A stretch of DNA of 64,000 nucleotides from Prevotella corporis DSM 18810 = JCM 8529 (GTDB lineage Bacteria > Bacteroidota > Bacteroidia > Bacteroidales > Bacteroidaceae), in the NCBI RefSeq assembly GCF_000430525.1, contig NZ_KE387157.1, positions 30,185 through 94,184 on the forward strand. Reading direction: 5' to 3'. Below the pieces are notes generated by a model. That model searched no databases and had not been told where the DNA came from. It saw nothing but the letters and a program-made list of their open reading frames with translations. Positions 1 to 8,368 of this stretch are shown in pieces (the first letter of the stretch is position 1; each line of letters begins with the position of its first letter). Position numbers and translations under genes: made by a program.

Positions 1-1955
1 CGTGCTTTCACGATGCGATAGCCGAAGCGTTTGAGCATTTCGGGGGCGTTGGGGCAGTCCTTGCGGTGAATCCTGATGCCACCGTTGACCGTGACGAAGC
101 CGAAGACGGGGTCGCCGTAGATGGGGTGGCAGCATTTCGACAGTGAGAACTCTATGCCCTTGAGGTTCTGGTCAATGACGAGTACGTCGTCGTTGTTCTT
201 CAGCAATTCCTCGGTACCGCTTTCGAATTCGAAGTTCTCGGCGCTCTCGGTCTCGCGTGGCTCGTTCAGGTTGTGGTCGCGGTTGAATATCTTTTGGTAT
301 TCGTCGATGACGTAGTTCAGGTCGAGTTTCTCCTCGGCAATCTGTCGGTAGAAATCGGATGTCTCTTTGAATCCGAGGTGTTTTACAAGGTGAGCCATCA
401 CCTGTTCCTCGATTTCTATCTTCTTGTTCTTGAACCTACGTTCGAGCATTTCCTTTGCATAGAGGCCTTCTTTTATCTGCGTTTCCTTGAGAGCCTGTCT
501 GATTTTTGCTTTCGCACGGGCCGACTTGACTATCTTGAGCCATTCCTGTTTGGGGCTTTGGTTGGCCGATGTCATGATTTCTACAGTGTCACCACTGTGC
601 AGTTCGGTCTTGATGGAGGCATTCTTGCCGTTTATTTTTCCGCCGACACACTGGTTTCCGACTTTCGAATGGATGTGATACGCGAAATCGAGGAGCGTGG
701 CTCCCTTGGGAAACTTCAGCAAGTCGCCCTTGGGTGTGAACACATAGATTTCCTTGTCGTAGAGGTCAAGCTTGAATTGGTCCATGACTTCGAGGTTGTC
801 GCCAGCCTCAAGCGCCGAGCGGATGGATGCCAGCCAGTTGTCCATGCCTCCTTCGGCCTTCACTCCCTTGTAACGCCAGTGGGCTGCCAGTCCGTGTTCG
901 GCTATTTCGTCCATTCTCTCGGTGCGTATCTGCACCTCCACCCATTTCTTCGCTGGTCCAAGTACGGTGATGTGCAGACACTCGTAGCCGTTCGACTTAG
1001 GCACTGATATCCAGTCGCGCAGTCGTTTGGGGTTGGGCTGGTACATATCGGTGACGATGGAGTAGGCCTGCCAGCATTGCATCTTCTCCTTGGCTTCGGG
1101 AGAGTCAAGAATGATACGGATGGCGAATAGATCGTAGATTCCCTCGAATCCGCATTTCTGCTTCTTCATCTTCTGCCAGATGGAGTGGATGGACTTGGTC
1201 CGGCCCTTGATGTGAAAGCGCAGCCCTGCCTTTTGCAGCTCTTTGCTCACAGGTTCGATGAACTCCTTTATGTAGGCGTCGCGCGCTGCCTTTGTCTCGT
1301 TGAGCTTTTCCTTAATGAGATAGTAGGCATCGTGCTCCAGATATTTGAGTGACAGGTCTTCCAGCTCGCTCTTCAGCTGATAGAGGCCGAGCTTGTGGGC
1401 GAGCGGGGCATAGAGATAGATGGCCTCCTCCGACACTTCGCGCTGCGCTTCCTTGTTGGGCGTGTCTCGAATCTGCCGCATGAGGTTCACGCGGTCGGCT
1501 ATCATGACGAGAATGACGCGCATATCCTCGGCAAACGACAGCAATAGATTGCGGAAGTTCTCGCTTTCTATGATGGGATTCTTCTTGTAAAGGTTCTGAA
1601 TGCGCGAAAGTCCCTGAATAATCTTTGCAACGCCAGTCCCGTAGTCTTTCTCTATGGACGGCAACGACGACACTCCAGCCTCGTAACTGCTGTAAAGCAG
1701 AATGGCGATGACCGAGTCGCGCTTCAGACCGATGTTCTCTACTGCTATCATCGCTGTCTGAAGCGAGCACAACAGTGAGTTGAGGCCGAACACATTCCGC
1801 TCGATGGCATTCCGTTCCTCAAGCATCTTTATATGGTCGGTTATTTTCTGCTGATCCTCTGCCGTCAGCAGATCGCCCAATGCCAGCTTCAGCTTGCCGG
1901 TCAGTTCGTGAAAGGTTTCCCTCTCTTCATCGCTAAAAATAATATTTGCATCCAT
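1..1955 (-). CDS. RelA/SpoT-family (p)ppGpp synthetase, degenerate hydrolase domain, partial
   Basis: Long RSH alarmone enzyme that transfers pyrophosphate from ATP to GDP/GTP. 651 codons are present and the C-terminus lies beyond the window edge; the family is usually about 735 aa. Domain order: hydrolase-like region at residues ~1-200, synthetase at ~235-360 (IYDLFAIRII, then PKSNGYECLH), TGS at ~392-455, and a Cys-rich C-terminal region near residue 608 (LSKCCHPIYGDP). Where active hydrolases have HDVVEDT this protein has YSSYEAG, and ADRLHNMR is replaced by ADRVNLMR, so the HD metal ligands are missing. I infer a synthetase-only, RelA-like enzyme. The ATG at 1953-1955 was chosen because a -7 box lies just upstream. 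Confidence 0.93.
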   Translation of the reverse strand, partial: MDANIIFSDEERETFHELTGKLKLALGDLLTAEDQQKITDHIKMLEERNAIERNVFGLNSLLCSLQTAMIAVENIGLKRDSVIAILLYSSYEAGVSSLPSIEKDYGTGVAKIIQGLSRIQNLYKKNPIIESENFRNLLLSFAEDMRVILVMIADRVNLMRQIRDTPNKEAQREVSEEAIYLYAPLAHKLGLYQLKSELEDLSLKYLEHDAYYLIKEKLNETKAARDAYIKEFIEPVSKELQKAGLRFHIKGRTKSIHSIWQKMKKQKCGFEGIYDLFAIRIILDSPEAKEKMQCWQAYSIVTDMYQPNPKRLRDWISVPKSNGYECLHITVLGPAKKWVEVQIRTERMDEIAEHGLAAHWRYKGVKAEGGMDNWLASIRSALEAGDNLEVMDQFKLDLYDKEIYVFTPKGDLLKFPKGATLLDFAYHIHSKVGNQCVGGKINGKNASIKTELHSGDTVEIMTSANQSPKQEWLKIVKSARAKAKIRQALKETQIKEGLYAKEMLERRFKNKKIEIEEQVMAHLVKHLGFKETSDFYRQIAEEKLDLNYVIDEYQKIFNRDHNLNEPRETESAENFEFESGTEELLKNNDDVLVIDQNLKGIEFSLSKCCHPIYGDPVFGFVTVNGGIRIHRKDCPNAPEMLKRFGYRIVKA

Positions 1956-1975
1956 AGGTTGTTAATATAACATGA

Positions 1976-1983
1976 CAAAGATA
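1976..1983 (-). promoter_or_regulatory. -7 box for the RSH gene
   Basis: TATCTTTG on the minus strand matches the Bacteroidetes -7 consensus TAnnTTTG and lies about 20 bp upstream of the RSH start codon. It is divergent from the promoter of the DUF4301 gene. Confidence 0.7.
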
Positions 1984-2025
1984 CAAAAAAATAGACAAAC
2001 GTTCCCCAAATTAAGAAAAAGTATG

Positions 2026-2033
2026 TATTTTTG
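2026..2033 (+). promoter_or_regulatory. -7 box for the DUF4301 gene
   Basis: TATTTTTG matches TAnnTTTG. Transcription would begin near 2040, which places the ATG at 2038 and the one at 1972 at or upstream of the start site and favours the ATG at 2065. Confidence 0.65.
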
Positions 2034-2064
2034 CCGTATGGAGAAACTCAAAACCTTTATCTCT

Positions 2065-3582
2065 ATGCTAACACAACATGATGAAACTCAGCTAAGCAAT
2101 AAGGGAATCAGTGTATCGGAGCTCAACAAACAGCTCGATAATTTCAAGAATGGATTCCCTTTTCTAAGACTCGAAAGTGCAGCAACGGTCGGCAATGGTA
2201 TCATTCAACTTGATGAGGAGGATTGCCGAATGTATTCCGGCATCTGGGAGAGCTACCTCAACAACGGTAACAAAGTAGTTAAGTTCGTGCCAGCGTCGGG
2301 TGCTGCCAGCCGTATGTTCAAGAACCTGTTTGCCTTCATTGACGCACCGTACAGCCAACCCACAACCGACTTTGAGAAGGACTTCTTCGACGGCATAGGC
2401 AAATTCGCCTTCTACACTGCGTTGAATGAGCAGTGCAAGACCAACAACGGCCTTACTATCGACGAACTCATAGCCAAGGGCGATTATAAGGCAGTGGTGA
2501 GAAATCTTCTGCAAGCCGACGGGCTCAACTACGGACAGTTGCCGAAGGGGCTGCTCGACTTTCACCGTTACGGTGATGACGTGCGGACGGCCATGGAGGA
2601 GCATCTCGTCGAGGCGGCTCTGTATGCTGCAAGCGATGGCTTAGCTAATGTTCACTTCACCGTGTCGCACGACCATTTGGAGCTCTTCAAAGCGAAGGTG
2701 GAGGCGAAGAAAACTCAATACGAAGAACGTTTCAGCGTAAAATTCAACATATCTTTTTCCGAACAGAAGGAAAGCACCGACACCGTTGCGGCCAATCCCG
2801 ACAACACGCCGTTCCGCAACGACGACGGCACACTGCTCTTCCGACCTGGTGGTCATGGAGCACTGATACAGAATCTCAATGATATTCAGACAGATGTGGT
2901 ATTCATCAAGAATATCGACAATATTATTCCCGACAAATTGAAACCAACCACTACCAAGTGGAAGAAGGCTATTGCTGGCGTCTTGGTTTCGCTTCAAAAT
3001 CATACTTTCTACTTTATCAAGCGTCTGACGACCAGCCAACCTGACAGAGGCGAGCTGCTTGAGATGCTCCGTTTCCTTGAGACGTCGCTGTGTTGTCGCA
3101 ATTCTTCGGCGGCATCGCTCAACGACGAGCAACTGTCGGCTTATCTGTTGTCCAAGTTCAATCGTCCGATGCGTGTCTGCGGTATGGTACGAAACAGTGG
3201 TGAGCCTGGTGGCGGTCCGTTCTTTGCCTACAATGCCGATGGCACGGTGAGCCTTCAGATATTGGAAAGCTCGCAGATAGACAAGGCGAACCCCGACTAT
3301 GTGCGGATGTTCAATGAGGGTACTCACTTCAATCCTGTCGATTTGGTGTGCGCCATCAATGATTATCAGCACCGTCCGTTCCAGCTTCCCCAGTTTGTTG
3401 ATTCGTCAACGGGATTCATCAGCACCAAGTCGAAGAACGGCAAGGAACTCAAGGCGCTGGAATTGCCCGGCCTTTGGAACGGTGCGATGAGCGACTGGAA
3501 CACCGTGTTCGTAGAAGTGCCGGCCATTACTTTCAATCCAGTCAAGACCATCAACGACCTGCTTCGCAAGGAGCACCAGTAA
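2065..3582 (+). CDS. DUF4301 family protein
   Basis: A 505-aa cytoplasmic protein that I recognise as the Bacteroidetes DUF4301 family; its biochemical role is unknown to me. The N-terminus GFPFLRLESAATVGNGI followed by KFVPASGAASRMFK is typical, and a Gly-rich segment GAASRM near residue 80 is reminiscent of nucleotide- or sugar-phosphate-binding loops, which is inference. Longer readings start at 1972 or 2038, but the -7 box at 2026-2033 argues for initiation at 2065, which gives a ~25-nt leader. The gene is monocistronic, divergent from the RSH gene, and followed by a strong terminator. Confidence 0.85.
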   Translation: MLTQHDETQLSNKGISVSELNKQLDNFKNGFPFLRLESAATVGNGIIQLDEEDCRMYSGIWESYLNNGNKVVKFVPASGAASRMFKNLFAFIDAPYSQPTTDFEKDFFDGIGKFAFYTALNEQCKTNNGLTIDELIAKGDYKAVVRNLLQADGLNYGQLPKGLLDFHRYGDDVRTAMEEHLVEAALYAASDGLANVHFTVSHDHLELFKAKVEAKKTQYEERFSVKFNISFSEQKESTDTVAANPDNTPFRNDDGTLLFRPGGHGALIQNLNDIQTDVVFIKNIDNIIPDKLKPTTTKWKKAIAGVLVSLQNHTFYFIKRLTTSQPDRGELLEMLRFLETSLCCRNSSAASLNDEQLSAYLLSKFNRPMRVCGMVRNSGEPGGGPFFAYNADGTVSLQILESSQIDKANPDYVRMFNEGTHFNPVDLVCAINDYQHRPFQLPQFVDSSTGFISTKSKNGKELKALELPGLWNGAMSDWNTVFVEVPAITFNPVKTINDLLRKEHQ

Positions 3583-3603
3583 GTGGTCAGACAACATTCC
3601 ATA

Positions 3604-3642
3604 GGGAGGATGAGGCGTCATGCCTTATCCTCCCTTTTTTTT
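3604..3642 (+). terminator. Rho-independent terminator after DUF4301
   Basis: A GGGAGGAT...ATCCTCCC hairpin is followed by a run of eight T residues on the plus strand, 22 bp after the stop codon. Confidence 0.88.
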
Positions 3643-3832
3643 ATTTTTCCAAACCACGGCTCACCAACCGTAATGGGGAAGGTGAGTGTTGACGATGCGA
3701 TAGGTAGGTTTTCCCATGACGAATATTATCTATCTTTTTCTGATAATAATATTTTGAAAATCAGTACTTTATCATTTTCTGTTCGTTCGCTGGTTGATGT
3801 CGTGCCTGCTGTTGTCAAAAAACAGAAAAATA

Positions 3833-3868
3833 GCTGCGGGAAAGCCCTTTGACAGGCAATCCCGCAGC
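3833..3868 (-). terminator. Terminator of the 37-aa microprotein unit
   Basis: A perfect 9-bp stem GCTGCGGGA/TCCCGCAGC is followed on the minus strand by a T-rich tract (tatttttctgtttttt). It lies about 85 bp downstream of the small gene at 3953-4066 and closes that transcription unit. Confidence 0.8.
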
Positions 3869-3952
3869 GAAGTTTATCTATTCAGAGTTTTTTAGAATAA
3901 CAATGGTTATTGATATTCAAGTTTCTCTTTTAATCACCAGACGGAGCTGAAA

Positions 3953-4066
3953 TCAGTTGTACCAAATATCTCCGCCTAAAACGTTCGTTCTCGATTCCGT
4001 TTCTTGTAGGTTCTCATCCTTAGGCGAGTAATCCTGATAAATCTGTAAGGTTTGTGAATCAGTCAT
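3953..4066 (-). CDS. 37-aa microprotein ending GGDIWYN
   Basis: A small gene with all the parts of a transcription unit. There is a consensus promoter at 4113-4144, a Shine-Dalgarno AAAGGAG at 4073-4079 six bases before the ATG, a 37-codon frame and a downstream hairpin terminator. The peptide begins MTDSQTLQIYQDY, is hydrophilic, has no signal peptide, and ends NVLGGDIWYN. A double glycine five residues from an aromatic C-terminus recalls double-glycine leader cleavage in exported peptides or a peptide signal; that is inference. It could also be a regulatory leader peptide. I do not recognise the family. Confidence 0.68.
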   Translation of the reverse strand: MTDSQTLQIYQDYSPKDENLQETESRTNVLGGDIWYN

Positions 4067-4112
4067 TTTGAACTCCTTTCTTTTAATACTATATTCTGGA
4101 TAGTGGCTATGA

Positions 4113-4144
4113 CAAAGTTAACTGTTTTTTCGCAAAAATGCAAA
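4113..4144 (-). promoter_or_regulatory. Consensus promoter of the 37-aa microprotein
   Basis: On the minus strand TTTG (4141-4144), a 20-bp spacer and TAACTTTG (4113-4120) match the Bacteroidetes -33/-7 consensus closely. The predicted start near 4106 gives a ~40-nt leader. Confidence 0.8.
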
Positions 4145-4207
4145 TTAATTGACACGAAAACTGAAAAATTAATGTTTTTTGTGCAAACGATTGCCTAATT
4201 TTACATT

Positions 4208-4360
4208 TCAACATGCTTCATCTATAATTATTTTAAAGTCAGTGAGTTGAACGGTATTAGCCAATCGTATGAGAGCGGTCAGTGCAGCCTTTATCGCTGC
4301 TTCCGAGTAGTTGACTGGGCTACTGTCGCACGTGCCGTCAGGCTTTTTGCCACGAGCCAT
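4208..4360 (-). CDS. Possible 50-aa microprotein
   Basis: A 50-codon frame that begins MARGKKPDGTCD and continues into an amphipathic stretch, YSEAAIKAALTALIRLAN. It lies on the same strand as the 37-aa microprotein and upstream of that gene's promoter. The composition looks protein-like, but I see no TAnnTTTG box or Shine-Dalgarno sequence in front of it, so this is a weak call. No family is recognised. Confidence 0.35.
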   Translation of the reverse strand: MARGKKPDGTCDSSPVNYSEAAIKAALTALIRLANTVQLTDFKIIIDEAC

Positions 4361-4461
4361 TGTCGAAGCATTGGCAGGTGTTTTGTATCTATTAATGACT
4401 CGGTGGTGGAATTGTTAGTATTTTTCACTAAATAAAATGTTGTTTGTCTAAATTATTGACT

Positions 4462-4469
4462 AATTTTGC
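4462..4469 (+). promoter_or_regulatory. -7 box for the serine dehydratase gene
   Basis: TAATTTTG matches TAnnTTTG and predicts a start near 4476, giving a leader of about 105 nt. The leader shows no riboswitch that I recognise. Confidence 0.6.
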
Positions 4470-4581
4470 AACATCTTTGCCAGCAATGTCGTCTGGTGGG
4501 GCGTCCGTCGGCTGTCGCACCGCAGAAAAGTAGGACAGTAGCAAGGTGACGGAGGCTTAGGCATTTTAGTATTAACATGAT

Positions 4582-5790
4582 ATGGAGTCTATAAAAAATA
4601 TATTCAGAATAGGGAAAGGACCTTCGAGTAGTCACACCATGGGGCCGCAGAGGGCTGCCCTTGTGTTTTTGGACCGTCATCCCGATGCTAAGGCATTCGA
4701 GGTGACTCTTTACGGAAGTCTGGCCGCAACGGGCAAAGGCCACTTGACAGATCAGGCCATTGTCGAGGTGCTGAGTCAAGTTGCGCCCGTCGAGATTGTG
4801 TGGAAAGCCAACGAGGTGTTGCCCTTCCACACCAATGGGATGCTCTTCAAGTCGTTCAACGAGAGTGGTGAGACCACCGACGAGTGGAAAGTCTATAGCG
4901 TTGGCGGCGGAGCGCTCTCCGAAGGGAAAGGCAAGGACGACTTTTTCTACACCCCACCAATCTATGAGCTCAAGTCTATCAGGGAAATTCAGCAGTGGTG
5001 CGAGAAGAATGGCCGTGGTTACTGGGAATATGTGGAGATGTGCGAGGATCGCGATATATGGGATTATCTGCGGGAGGTATGGCACACGATGCAGCAATCC
5101 GTGGAGAACGGGCTCGACAACGAGGGTGCGCTCCCTGGTCCGCTGAATTTGAGGTGCAAGGCGTCCACCTATTACATCAAGGCACGTGGCTACAAGGCCT
5201 CACTTCAGAGCCGAGGATTCGTCTATGCCTATGCCCTTGCAGTGAGCGAGGAGAACGCTTCGGGTGGCACCATTGTCACTGCGCCCACCTGTGGCTCGTG
5301 CGGTGTTATGCCGGCCGTGCTCCATCATATTGCGAATGTACACGATTTTTCTGAAAACAAGATAATCCACGCACTGGCGACCGCTGGCATTTTCGGCAAC
5401 ATCGTCAAGCGCAACGCCTCCATTTCGGGTGCCGAGGTGGGCTGTCAGGGTGAGGTCGGCGTGGCCTGTGCTATGGCTTCGGCAGCTGCCTGCCAACTCT
5501 TCGGTGGCAGTCCGTCGCAGATTGAGTATGCTGCCGAAATGGGATTGGAGCATCACTTGGGCATGACGTGCGACCCTGTCTGCGGGCTTGTTCAGATTCC
5601 CTGTATCGAACGCAATGCCTTTGCAGCCTGTCGTGCGCTCGATGCGCAGCTCTATTCGACCTTCAGTGATGGTCTCCACCTTGTTTCGTTCGACAATGTC
5701 GTACAGGTGATGAAGCAAACGGGGCACGACTTGCCATCGCTCTACAAAGAAACAAGCGAGGGCGGACTGGCCAAAGGTTACGTACTATAA
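4582..5790 (+). CDS. sdaA: L-serine ammonia-lyase (iron-sulfur)
   Basis: Deaminates L-serine to pyruvate and ammonia in the cytoplasm with a 4Fe-4S cluster. At 402 aa it is the single-chain type, with beta and alpha regions in one polypeptide. Diagnostic segments are GPSSSHTMGP near residue 13, TCGSCGVMPAVL in the middle, and MTCDPVCGLVQIPC in the C-terminal part, which carry the serine-binding loop and cluster cysteines of the family. It is monocistronic with its own promoter and terminator. The next gene, convergent, is a short-chain dehydrogenase of a family in which some members oxidise serine. Confidence 0.93.
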   Translation: MESIKNIFRIGKGPSSSHTMGPQRAALVFLDRHPDAKAFEVTLYGSLAATGKGHLTDQAIVEVLSQVAPVEIVWKANEVLPFHTNGMLFKSFNESGETTDEWKVYSVGGGALSEGKGKDDFFYTPPIYELKSIREIQQWCEKNGRGYWEYVEMCEDRDIWDYLREVWHTMQQSVENGLDNEGALPGPLNLRCKASTYYIKARGYKASLQSRGFVYAYALAVSEENASGGTIVTAPTCGSCGVMPAVLHHIANVHDFSENKIIHALATAGIFGNIVKRNASISGAEVGCQGEVGVACAMASAAACQLFGGSPSQIEYAAEMGLEHHLGMTCDPVCGLVQIPCIERNAFAACRALDAQLYSTFSDGLHLVSFDNVVQVMKQTGHDLPSLYKETSEGGLAKGYVL

Positions 5791-5835
5791 ATCTATGGAA
5801 CGCTAACGACCGACTCTGGTCAACCCAATATCATG

Positions 5836-5876
5836 AAGCGGAGATGCCACAACCTTGTGACATCTCCGCTTTTTTC
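5836..5876 (+). terminator. Terminator after sdaA
   Basis: The stem AGCGGAGATG/CATCTCCGCT is followed by six T residues on the plus strand. Confidence 0.85.
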
Positions 5877-5937
5877 ATGCGTGACATAGCCACCGCTCAT
5901 CTTCTCGCCATGTTTCGGGCGGCAGTGGCTGACGTTA

Positions 5938-6696
5938 CTATTTCCTGACGATGACCGAACCGTTGGCTTGGTGAGTCGCCAGCACGAGCACCTCGGCTAT
6001 CTGCACATGCGCAGGTGCACTGGCTGCGTAGAAAGCCACGTCGGCGATGTCGTCGCCCGTGAGTGGCTTGATGCCCTTATACACGTTCTCCGCCTTTGCA
6101 TCGTCGCCGTGGAAGCGCACGTTGGAGAAGTTGGTCTGCACCAGACCTGGCTTGATGTTGGTCACCCGCACAGCCGACTCTGCCACGTCGATGCGCAAAC
6201 CGTCGGTGATGGCTTTCACTGCGGCCTTCGTGGCACAATAGACGTTGCCGTTGGCATAGGCAGCGTCGCCCGCCACCGATCCGATGTTGATGACATGGCC
6301 ACGGTTTCGCTTCACCATTCCCGGCACGATGAACCGTGTCATGTTGAGCAATCCTTTGACATTGGTGTCGATCATCGTGTCCCAGTCGTTGAAATCGCCC
6401 TCGTATTCCTTGTCGAGGCCCAGTGCGAGGCCAGCGTTGTTGACCAGCACGTCGATGTCGGCCCATTCGCCGTCGATACTCTCCACGGCCTTCCGTGCAA
6501 CCTCACGCTCCCGAACGTCGAACGTCAGCGCCAGAACTCTTGCCCCTTGGGCTTCGAGCTGTGTCTTGAGCGCCTCCAGCTTGTCGTGCCTTCTGCCGGT
6601 GATGATTACGTTGTATCCGCCGTTTGCAAACTTCTTGGCGCATGCTTCGCCAATACCACTGGTGGCACCTGTCACCATTACAATTTTCTTTTCCAT
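5938..6696 (-). CDS. NADP-dependent short-chain dehydrogenase, YdfG-like
   Basis: A 252-aa classical SDR. It has the cofactor motif TGATSGIG near residue 9, NNAG near 90, a Ser in the catalytic region (INIGSVAG) and the active pair in YCATK near 155. The whole-length pattern resembles YdfG-type enzymes, which oxidise serine, L-allo-threonine and other 3-hydroxy acids; the substrate here is inference. It is convergent with sdaA. Its promoter at 6838-6868 gives a ~135-nt leader. Confidence 0.88.
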   Translation of the reverse strand: MEKKIVMVTGATSGIGEACAKKFANGGYNVIITGRRHDKLEALKTQLEAQGARVLALTFDVREREVARKAVESIDGEWADIDVLVNNAGLALGLDKEYEGDFNDWDTMIDTNVKGLLNMTRFIVPGMVKRNRGHVINIGSVAGDAAYANGNVYCATKAAVKAITDGLRIDVAESAVRVTNIKPGLVQTNFSNVRFHGDDAKAENVYKGIKPLTGDDIADVAFYAASAPAHVQIAEVLVLATHQANGSVIVRK

Positions 6697-6837
6697 TGTT
6701 TTGTATTTTGATTCTTCAGTCTTTTGTCTTTATTGCTGAGCTGACGGTTGTCGCTAAGGGCATCTCGTAACTTTTACCAGCTAAGGATGACCGTTCGCAT
6801 CGACTGGTTTCGCAGTCCGTCAGATGGTTTACGGCAT

Positions 6838-6868
6838 CAAAATTAGTAAAAATCATCGAACTCTCAAA
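6838..6868 (-). promoter_or_regulatory. Promoter of the SDR gene
   Basis: TTTG (6865-6868), a 19-bp spacer and TAATTTTG (6838-6845) on the minus strand match the Bacteroidetes consensus. Confidence 0.7.
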
Positions 6869-7017
6869 GCGCATTCTCCGATTTTTCCTTCACAATGTCA
6901 TTATTTTATGGTCGATGTGCGAGAACTCTTCGGTAGGCCTTTCGCATTCTCTCATTTGGCTTTTGCCGACAGGTTGTCAGCGGTTTTCTTCCAACGGTGT
7001 AGCAATGGTTGTGCGAT

Positions 7018-7073
7018 AGCTCACCTTTCGCCGTGCCGAAGCTGACCTTTTATGCACCGAAAGCTAACCTTTT
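7018..7073. repeat. 22-bp periodic array A (3 units)
   Basis: Cores GCTCACC, GCTGACC and GCTAACC begin at 7019, 7041 and 7063, exactly 22 bp apart, each followed by TTT(T). This is one member of the family also seen at 16008, 19575, 43260 and 58746. It lies ~150 bp upstream of the SDR promoter. The gap 6869-7360 holds no gene that I can support. Confidence 0.75.
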
Positions 7074-7267
7074 GAGCATCCATTTCTATGCTATTGATAA
7101 TCAGGCAGTTACAAATATGATTCTAAAGGGTGTTTTCTGTGGCTTCATTGGCTTGGTGTTGAGTGGCATTTTGGGGGATGGCGACGCTCGGCCAACGAGC
7201 CTTTGGCTACACGTATCTGAATGCCCATCACTCTGTAGGATTGCCATTTACAGCCGTCTGCCTACCG

Positions 7268-7314
7268 AAAAAGCCATGTCGCTGCCCTTGTTGCGGGTGT
7301 TGACATGGCTTTTG
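7268..7314 (-). terminator. Terminator of the trx-marR operon
   Basis: The stem AAGCCATGTC/GACATGGCTT has T-runs on both sides. On the minus strand it ends the transcript about 45 bp after marR. Confidence 0.8.
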
Positions 7315-7360
7315 TCTTATGGTGGTTCTGCCGGCTGATGATGGGCACGGTCCGACGGCA

Positions 7361-7729
7361 TCAAATTGTCTCAATGCTCAGCAGACCTTCGAGGTTGGTC
7401 GGCACGTGGAAGCTGTCGCAGTTGATGCGTTTCATCTGTTCTGTGCCCTTTCGTGTGATGTGGAATCGCTGGCATCGGCTGTCGTGCTCGCATGCCTTCC
7501 GTCTGATGTAGCCTTTCTTTTCGAGCGAGGCTATCACCTTGGAGGCATTCGAACGCGTCAGGTTCAGTGCATCGGCAATTTCTCCGGAGAGCAGGTTTTC
7601 GCACTCCGAGAGGACGCAAAGCAGCATCACCTCGTTGATGTTCATGCCGAAAGCGTCTTCCAATTTCAGTTCAAAGGCACCGATGGCACGATAGATGTTC
7701 CTGATTTTACAGATACATTGATTGTCCAT
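7361..7729 (-). CDS. MarR-family transcriptional regulator
   Basis: A 122-aa winged-helix DNA-binding protein. The recognition region is GEIADALNLTRSNASKVIASL and the wing is KKGYIRRKACEHDSRCQRFHIT. Dimers of this family repress promoters at palindromes, often their own. It is the second gene of an operon with a lipoprotein thioredoxin 42 bp upstream, whose promoter overlaps a TAATGTTT/AAACATTA palindrome, so autoregulation is likely. Three cysteines (residues 5, 7 and ~39) and Cys in ACEHDSRC might allow redox sensing, which would fit the thioredoxin partner; that is inference. Confidence 0.85.
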   Translation of the reverse strand: MDNQCICKIRNIYRAIGAFELKLEDAFGMNINEVMLLCVLSECENLLSGEIADALNLTRSNASKVIASLEKKGYIRRKACEHDSRCQRFHITRKGTEQMKRINCDSFHVPTNLEGLLSIETI

Positions 7730-7771
7730 GATTTCCTGTTGTTGTAGGGCCGTTCTATTTTCCGCTCAGGC

Positions 7772-8272
7772 CTATTTCAGCAAATGTTGCTTGACCATCT
7801 CCTCAAGTTCGGGCTTCATCTTTGCACCGACCGATGTGACGGGCTTTCCTTCCATGGGAATGAAGAGCAGGGTGGGGATGGTCTGAATGCCAAACATGGC
7901 TGCCAGCTCCTCGTTTTTGTCAACATCCACCTTATAGACGTCTATCTTGCCGTCGTAGTCGTTGGCTATCTCCTCAACGATGGGGGCGATCATCTTGCAC
8001 GGTCCGCACCATGTAGCGTAGAAATCGATGATGGCGGGCTTGTCGCCCTTGAACTCCCATTTGTCAGACATCTTCCCAAAGTCCATCACTCTATCCTTAA
8101 ACATTGCCGTTGTCATTTCTGTTGTCTTCATTTTCTTGTTCTCCTTCTTGTTGTTTTGTGCTACAGTCTCCTGTGCATTCTGTTGTTTAACTTCTTGTTT
8201 CTTGTTGGTCTTTGCGCAGCTTCCCAGCATGAGGGAAACGATGGCAAGACCGATAAAAACTATTTTCTTCAT
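7772..8272 (-). CDS. Lipoprotein thioredoxin (WCGPC)
   Basis: A 166-aa thioredoxin-fold protein with the active site FYATWCGPCKMIAPIVEEI and the cis-Pro segment GIQTIPTLLF. The N-terminus MKKIVFIGLAIVSLMLGSC is a lipoprotein signal with the lipidated Cys at 19, so it acts outside the inner membrane, probably reducing periplasmic disulfides. A longer reading starts at 8311, but the ATG at 8270-8272 gives a normal signal peptide. A Lys/Gln/Asn-rich linker follows the lipid anchor. It is first in the operon with marR. Confidence 0.9.
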   Translation of the reverse strand: MKKIVFIGLAIVSLMLGSCAKTNKKQEVKQQNAQETVAQNNKKENKKMKTTEMTTAMFKDRVMDFGKMSDKWEFKGDKPAIIDFYATWCGPCKMIAPIVEEIANDYDGKIDVYKVDVDKNEELAAMFGIQTIPTLLFIPMEGKPVTSVGAKMKPELEEMVKQHLLK

Positions 8273-8344
8273 TTTTGTGTCTCGGTTTTTGTCTGTTGAT
8301 GTTTGTTCCACTGCTTGGTTGACTTCCCGTCAGTCAGTGGGTGT

Positions 8345-8368
8345 TAATGTTTCCTATGGAAAACATTA
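8345..8368. promoter_or_regulatory. Palindromic operator, candidate MarR site
   Basis: Half-sites TAATGTTT (8345-8352) and AAACATTA (8361-8368) form an inverted repeat with an 8-bp centre. It covers the predicted start (near 8362) of the trx-marR transcript, where a repressor would block initiation. Confidence 0.65.

Noticed and set aside
3583-3852. 89-codon frame after DUF4301
   Set aside because: It reads through a strong terminator and another hairpin.
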